From Ahrensia sp. (GTDB lineage: Bacteria; Pseudomonadota; Alphaproteobacteria; Rhizobiales; Rhizobiaceae): DNA of 8,566 bases. Position numbers and translations under genes: made by a program. How positions within the stretch are numbered: the first letter of the stretch is position 1; each line of letters starts with the position of its first letter. This document shows positions 5,937 to 8,566 of this stretch, in pieces. The stretch lies in the NCBI GenBank assembly GCA_002698425.1, contig NZXU01000091.1, forward strand, positions 1 through 8,566. Reading direction: 5' to 3'. The notes beneath the pieces are model-generated. The model had not been told where the DNA came from and searched no databases. It saw only the letters and a list, made by a program, of their open reading frames with translations.

Positions 5937-6458
5937 TCACTTGGTCCTGACCGAGAGCGATCGCGCGCCATTCGACAGTTCCGCACCCGTCACCGCGGTG
6001 CCGGCCTTCAACGCATCAAGGAGGGCGCGCTTGTCGAGCTTTGGCGATTGCGGAATCCAGAACCATTCGGGGATGGCGTCCTCGTCGGTGATCACCACCG
6101 AGGGCGGGGCATTGCGCAGGGACAGGGTGAAGTCGGCTTCGAGGATCTTGTCGATGCCTGCTTCCTCCATCGCGGTACGGGCAACATCCCGCTTTGCCTT
6201 GACGCGCTGGCCGAGTCGCTCGGCGCGTTGCTTGTAGGCTTCCAGTCGCACCTTGAGCGCAGAAACCAGATCCTCGTCGTCAATCGCCGACCGCACCAGG
6301 GCGCCGATTGCCTCGTGCAGATTGGTCGCCCCTTCCAGCGTATCGGCAAGCGTCGTCTCGTCGATGTCGGGGATAGCATCGATTATCTGGCGACGCAGTG
6401 CGGTGAATCGGGTAAGTTCTTGGGAGATAAGGGAATTGCTGCTCATTATATCGCTCAT
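5937..6458 (-). CDS. Siphovirus Gp157-family protein
   Basis: A 173-residue protein of the Sipho_Gp157 type. Residues about 14-105 are highly charged and helical, suited to a coiled coil (DETTLADTLEG, then RLEAYKQRAERLGQRVKAKR and VARTAMEEAGI). The C-terminal part has the family pattern: LEADFTLSLRNAPPSVVITD, then DEDAIPEWF, SPKLDKRALLDALKAGTAV and GAELS. The family is named from Streptococcus thermophilus phage SFi proteins and has been linked to phage resistance; its biochemical role is not settled. Placed directly before the Rad52-type annealing gene, it probably works in the same recombination module. The start is either ATG 6458 or ATG 6446 (169 residues); neither has a strong ribosome site. 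The promoter region overlaps the shared operator at 6459-6487. Confidence 0.85.
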   Translation of the reverse strand: MSDIMSSNSLISQELTRFTALRRQIIDAIPDIDETTLADTLEGATNLHEAIGALVRSAIDDEDLVSALKVRLEAYKQRAERLGQRVKAKRDVARTAMEEAGIDKILEADFTLSLRNAPPSVVITDEDAIPEWFWIPQSPKLDKRALLDALKAGTAVTGAELSNGARSLSVRTK

Positions 6459-6487
6459 AATGCACACTTGATAGTGCAAAATGCACA
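6459..6487. promoter_or_regulatory. Operator candidate: three TGCAC/GTGCA half-sites between divergent genes
   Basis: AATGCACA occurs at 6459-6466 and again at 6480-6487, exactly 21 bp apart (two helical turns). An inverted GTGCA at 6474-6478 makes a perfect dyad GTGCA-AAA-TGCAC (6474-6486) with the right-hand copy and a looser one with the left-hand copy. The cluster lies between the Gp157 start and the divergent XRE-type regulator, the usual place for a regulator that controls itself and its neighbours. Binding by that regulator is inferred. Confidence 0.6.
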
Positions 6488-6496
6488 GAAAGTATG
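6468..6496 (+). promoter_or_regulatory. Possible promoter of the XRE-type regulator
   Basis: TTGATA at 6468-6473 and AGTATG at 6491-6496 are spaced by 17 bases; the dyad 6474-6486 fills the spacer. Transcription from it would begin near 6503, next to the GTG at 6505, giving a leaderless message. The -10 is poor, so this is tentative, but it fits the start inferred from protein similarity. Confidence 0.35.
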
Positions 6497-6504
6497 GCGG
6501 AATT

Positions 6505-6747
6505 GTGATTACGGGAAGTCAAATTCGAGCTGCACGTGGATTGTTGAACTGGAGTGCAGTTGAGCTTGCCGAAAGAGTTTCGATGTCTAGGAACACGATC
6601 AACCGGTTAGAAACTCACGATGATATTCCGCCGAGCCGATCGCAATCTCTGATAGAAATTCGTCAGTGTCTTGAGGATGCAGGCGTTGAGTTCATAGAGG
6701 CGAATAAGGAAGGCGGGCCAGGCGTCCGTCTGCGCCAAGCGCCGTGA
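6505..6747 (+). CDS. Small XRE-family helix-turn-helix regulator
   Basis: An 80-residue DNA-binding protein. MITGSQIRAARGLLNWSAVE is the characteristic opening of small XRE-type regulators common in alphaproteobacteria. The helix-turn-helix spans about 17-36, with scaffold helix VELAERV and recognition helix SRNTINRLE. The rest (LIEIRQCLEDAGVEFIEAN, then GPGVRLR) is the usual beta/helical tail of the type. I start at GTG 6505 because the family normally begins at MITG; the ATG at 6481 would add eight residues and lies inside an operator repeat. No ribosome site stands before the GTG, so a leaderless message is possible. It diverges from the Gp157/Rad52 operon and is the natural candidate to repress it through the sites at 6459-6487. 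Confidence 0.85.
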   Translation: MITGSQIRAARGLLNWSAVELAERVSMSRNTINRLETHDDIPPSRSQSLIEIRQCLEDAGVEFIEANKEGGPGVRLRQAP

Positions 6748-7047
6748 TGATCGTTCGCCCATAAACGAGTGGAGAAACTTCCGCAGCTTCTACGTGTCCA
6801 ACAAATTTCATTATTGTTGAACATAGCCCAACTGGAAATGGAGCGCGGCGGCTGGGGGTTGGGTTAGGGTTACAGCCGCCGCGATTGGCGGCCTAATGCC
6901 CCTAGGGAAAGTCGCCAATGAAGGGGTATCTAGCATAACTGTGTCATTTCGATACAAGAATATCGTTGACTTGTACGGACGTTGGCAAAGCCACATGCTG
7001 CCAGTGTCCGCCTCTGGACAGACCGAATTAGTTTTCGGAGAGAATTT
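6748..7047. other. Gene-free convergent interval
   Basis: This 300-base stretch lies between the end of the XRE gene and the end of the convergent RTX gene. Frames at 6896-7078 (plus, 60 residues) and 6811-7050 (minus, 79 residues) are open, but neither has a ribosome site or a recognisable product, and the first runs over the RTX terminator and stop codon. The stretch holds a 9-base imperfect dyad (6796-6804 with 6814-6822, one mismatch, A/T-rich loop) and the paired hairpins at 6844-6919. No T-run follows any of these on the plus strand, so I see no clear intrinsic terminator for the XRE gene. Confidence 0.5.
6844..6919. repeat. Two abutting hairpins, the first with a telomere-like G-rich loop
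   Basis: Hairpin I is a perfect 11-base inverted repeat (6844-6854 with 6873-6883). Its 18-base loop on the plus strand is a GGGG-TT-GGG-TTA-GGG-TTA pattern. Hairpin II starts on the next base: ATTGGCG (6884-6890) pairs with CGCCAAT (6913-6919) around a 22-base loop containing CCCTAGGG. Neither is followed by a T-run. The element could act as a transcription block between convergent genes, a structured RNA, or a DNA-structure signal; the sequence does not decide. Confidence 0.6.
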
Positions 7048-7071
7048 CAAAACGCTCGTGGTTGAGAGCGT
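7048..7071 (-). terminator. Short intrinsic terminator of the RTX gene
   Basis: ACGCTC (7071-7066 on the minus strand) pairs with GAGCGT (7057-7052) around an 8-base loop and is followed by TTTTG then AAATT. It begins 3 bases after the TAA at 7077-7075. The stem is only six pairs and the T-run short, so it may be weak. Confidence 0.5.
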
Positions 7072-7074
7072 AGC

Positions 7075-8566
7075 TTAGATTTGGCCGAAGATATCCCAAG
7101 TGGGTTCAAGGCCGAAACCGTGGCCGTTCCACCAATTTTCGAAGCGGACCCAGCTGGAGTAATGATCCGCCAAGGCATTCGCAGAAGAATTCGCGCCATT
7201 GACCTGGTACCCATTCAAGTCCCATAGATGCTGTAATGAGCTTCGGATGGCGTTGAAATCACCCAGTCGGAGGTCCTGCACATCTGCAGGCGAAGCCGAT
7301 CTGTCGAACTCTTCATACTGGTCTGCGGAAAACTCGGCTTCCTTCGGAAGACGCTGGAAGTCGCCAAAGCCGCTTGGCGAAGACGCATTGGCGAATGAAA
7401 AGATGTCTGGTTTTACTGTCTCCGTCTCTGACAGGATGGGCGCCGTAGCTTCCGTTTCCTGGGGCATCTTATTGTCGGCGAGCGGTACGGCAACCATGAT
7501 CTCGGTCACTGGGGTCGCATTGCCGGAAATCATGACGTTATCGTAGAGTTCTGCCAAAGTGAGAGGGCTGCCCGATATGACGCGGAGCACATCTCCTTTG
7601 CCGAAATCGAAATCGATCTGGCTTGCGCCAACCTGTTTGGCAAAGGTATTGACCACCTCCTCAGCAGTCAGGCCGCCACCCCAAAGCGCGGAATCCAATT
7701 CGAGGAAGTCGATGCCATTTTCATAGTCGGCGACGAGATCGGTTCCGTCTCCAAGTTCGAACACGAAAACATCCGAGCCGGCCTCTCCGAAAAGGACATC
7801 TTTGCCGGTTCCACCGCTGATGCGATCATCGCCGTCGCCGCCATGCAGGATATCCTTTCCGCCAAGACCGTAGATCAGGTCGTTTCCGGCCTCTGCCGCG
7901 ACCTGATTGTCGGTGTCATCCATCGAGATGATGTCGGCATGGTTGGATCCTCTGACGTTCTCGATCTCGAAAAGTGTATCGCCCTCTGCGTCGCCACCCG
8001 TATTGGTTCCTTTCAGATTGATCGAAACACCGGCCGACGAGTCCGAGTAAACCGCCCAATCCTGACCTTTGCCGCCGTTAATGAGATCGGCTCCACGGCC
8101 ACCGCTGAGGTTATCGTCGCCCACGCCTCCGTATAGGAAATCGTTGCCAAAGCCGCCATCGAGGATGTCGTCTCCATCGCCGCCATCTAGCGTATCATCC
8201 CCGCTGCCGCCAATTAGCGTATCATTCCCGAAGCGGCCCTCGAGTGTGTCGTTGCCACCATTACCCTCGAAGGAATTGTCCTGAATGTCGCCGATCAGAA
8301 CGTCGTCATATCGAGACCCAATGAGGTTTTCGATCCCGGACAGAGTGTCCCCGGAAGCGTTTGCCCAAGTGGCGCTCTCGCCAAGTATGATTCCTACGCC
8401 GCCTGATTCGCCTGCATAGCTGGCAATGTCGATTCCTTCGCCGCCATCGATGTGGTCATTCCCTTTCCCCCCATTGAATACGTCGTCGCCGGCGCCCCCG
8501 ATGAATATGTCGTCGCCATCACCGCCGATGAGGAAGTCGTTCTTGTCGGTTCCGGTTAGCATCTCG
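7075..8566 (-). CDS. RTX (hemolysin-type calcium-binding) repeat protein, probably secreted by type I system
   Basis: The frame reaches the right edge. An ATG at 8562 would give 495 residues, but no ribosome site is visible and the codon before it is open, so the N-terminus may lie outside. Counting from that ATG, Gly/Asp nonapeptides of the GGxGxDxUx type occur at about 11-45, 97-165 and 222-268. They bind calcium and fold as parallel beta-rolls outside the cell. Between them are two related spacers (46-92 and 170-216) with the pattern GDTL-x3-EN(L/V)-x-GS. Residues 265-347 ([20 protein letters not shown] through [16 protein letters not shown] and LAELYDNV) match the segment that closes RTX domains in type I secreted proteins. 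The last 150 residues are a separate region without repeats, acidic then Trp-rich ([10 protein letters not shown]). No enzyme domain is seen. Type I export is inferred from the family. Confidence 0.85.
   Translation of the reverse strand, partial: EMLTGTDKNDFLIGGDGDDIFIGGAGDDVFNGGKGNDHIDGGEGIDIASYAGESGGVGIILGESATWANASGDTLSGIENLIGSRYDDVLIGDIQDNSFEGNGGNDTLEGRFGNDTLIGGSGDDTLDGGDGDDILDGGFGNDFLYGGVGDDNLSGGRGADLINGGKGQDWAVYSDSSAGVSINLKGTNTGGDAEGDTLFEIENVRGSNHADIISMDDTDNQVAAEAGNDLIYGLGGKDILHGGDGDDRISGGTGKDVLFGEAGSDVFVFELGDGTDLVADYENGIDFLELDSALWGGGLTAEEVVNTFAKQVGASQIDFDFGKGDVLRVISGSPLTLAELYDNVMISGNATPVTEIMVAVPLADNKMPQETEATAPILSETETVKPDIFSFANASSPSGFGDFQRLPKEAEFSADQYEEFDRSASPADVQDLRLGDFNAIRSSLQHLWDLNGYQVNGANSSANALADHYSSWVRFENWWNGHGFGLEPTWDIFGQI
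8068..8274 (-). repeat. Longest RTX nonapeptide coding array
   Basis: About seven to eight tandem, degenerate 27-base units on the minus strand encode G-G-x-G-x-D-x-(L/I)-x nonapeptides (residues about 97-165 of the RTX protein). Smaller arrays lie at 8428-8532 and 7759-7899. Unit sequences differ at third positions, so the array is old and not freshly expanded. Confidence 0.75.

Noticed and set aside
5844..6563. Plus-strand 239-codon frame opposite the Gp157 and Rad52 genes
   Set aside because: It is the antisense shadow of two GC-rich genes whose minus-strand products match known families, and it spans their junction and the operator.
6896..7078. Small plus-strand frame of 60 codons before the RTX gene end
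   Set aside because: It has no ribosome site, begins inside the second hairpin, and overlaps the terminator and stop codon of the convergent RTX gene.
8069..8284. Plus-strand Pro/Ser-rich repetitive frame
   Set aside because: It is the antisense of the Gly/Asp RTX nonapeptide array; the repetition comes from the RTX coding units.
7759..8532. CRISPR-like periodic repeats
   Set aside because: The period is 27 bases of continuous coding sequence encoding calcium-binding nonapeptides, with no spacers.

Overview
The window looks like an accessory region of a Gram-negative proteobacterium, most likely an alphaproteobacterium. The codon use is GC-rich. It carries VPLPA/PEP-CTERM surface proteins, secreted RTX and pre-peptidase-C proteins, and a Gp157/Rad52 gene pair of the kind seen in alphaproteobacterial prophages. 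This placement rests on family content only. No rRNA, tRNA, transposase, integrase or CRISPR array is visible.

Left part (1-2377), all on the minus strand. The N-terminal 144 residues of a secreted protein with a pre-peptidase-C (PPC) domain run off the left edge. To its right lies a PEP-CTERM protein gene (609-1331) with a good intrinsic terminator at 565-593. Upstream of that is a second PEP-CTERM/VPLPA-type gene (1667-2377). The 335-base gap between the two shows no convincing gene but holds a pair of 20-bp-spaced direct repeats.

Middle (2378-4984). Two plus-strand genes sit here: a third VPLPA-CTERM protein (2819-3565, with its own UUCG-loop terminator) and a membrane acyltransferase-3 enzyme (3871-4905). 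Each is preceded by a minus-strand relic of the same HNH-like C-terminal domain, at 2466-2686 and 3617-3740. The intact parent-type domain lies just beyond the acyltransferase, at the 3' end of the Rad52-HNH gene. The layout is therefore relic - gene - relic - gene - intact copy, with all three HNH pieces in one orientation. This is the most unusual feature of the window.

Right-middle (4985-6747). A compact phage-type module: on the minus strand, a Gp157-family gene followed 4 bases later by a Rad52-family annealing protein fused to an HNH-like domain. Diverging from them is a small XRE-type regulator. The short intergenic region holds three TGCAC/GTGCA half-sites, a likely operator for mutual or auto-regulation.

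Right end (6748-8566). A 300-base gene-free stretch contains two abutting hairpins, one with a telomere-like G-rich loop. Then comes a minus-strand RTX (hemolysin-type calcium-binding) protein with its own short terminator, open at the right edge. 

Overall the window combines cell-surface and secreted proteins (three sorted by exosortase, two probably by type I secretion), a surface-polysaccharide-type acyltransferase, and a phage-derived recombination module. No exosortase, type I transporter or phage structural gene lies inside the window, so the export machinery must be encoded elsewhere.
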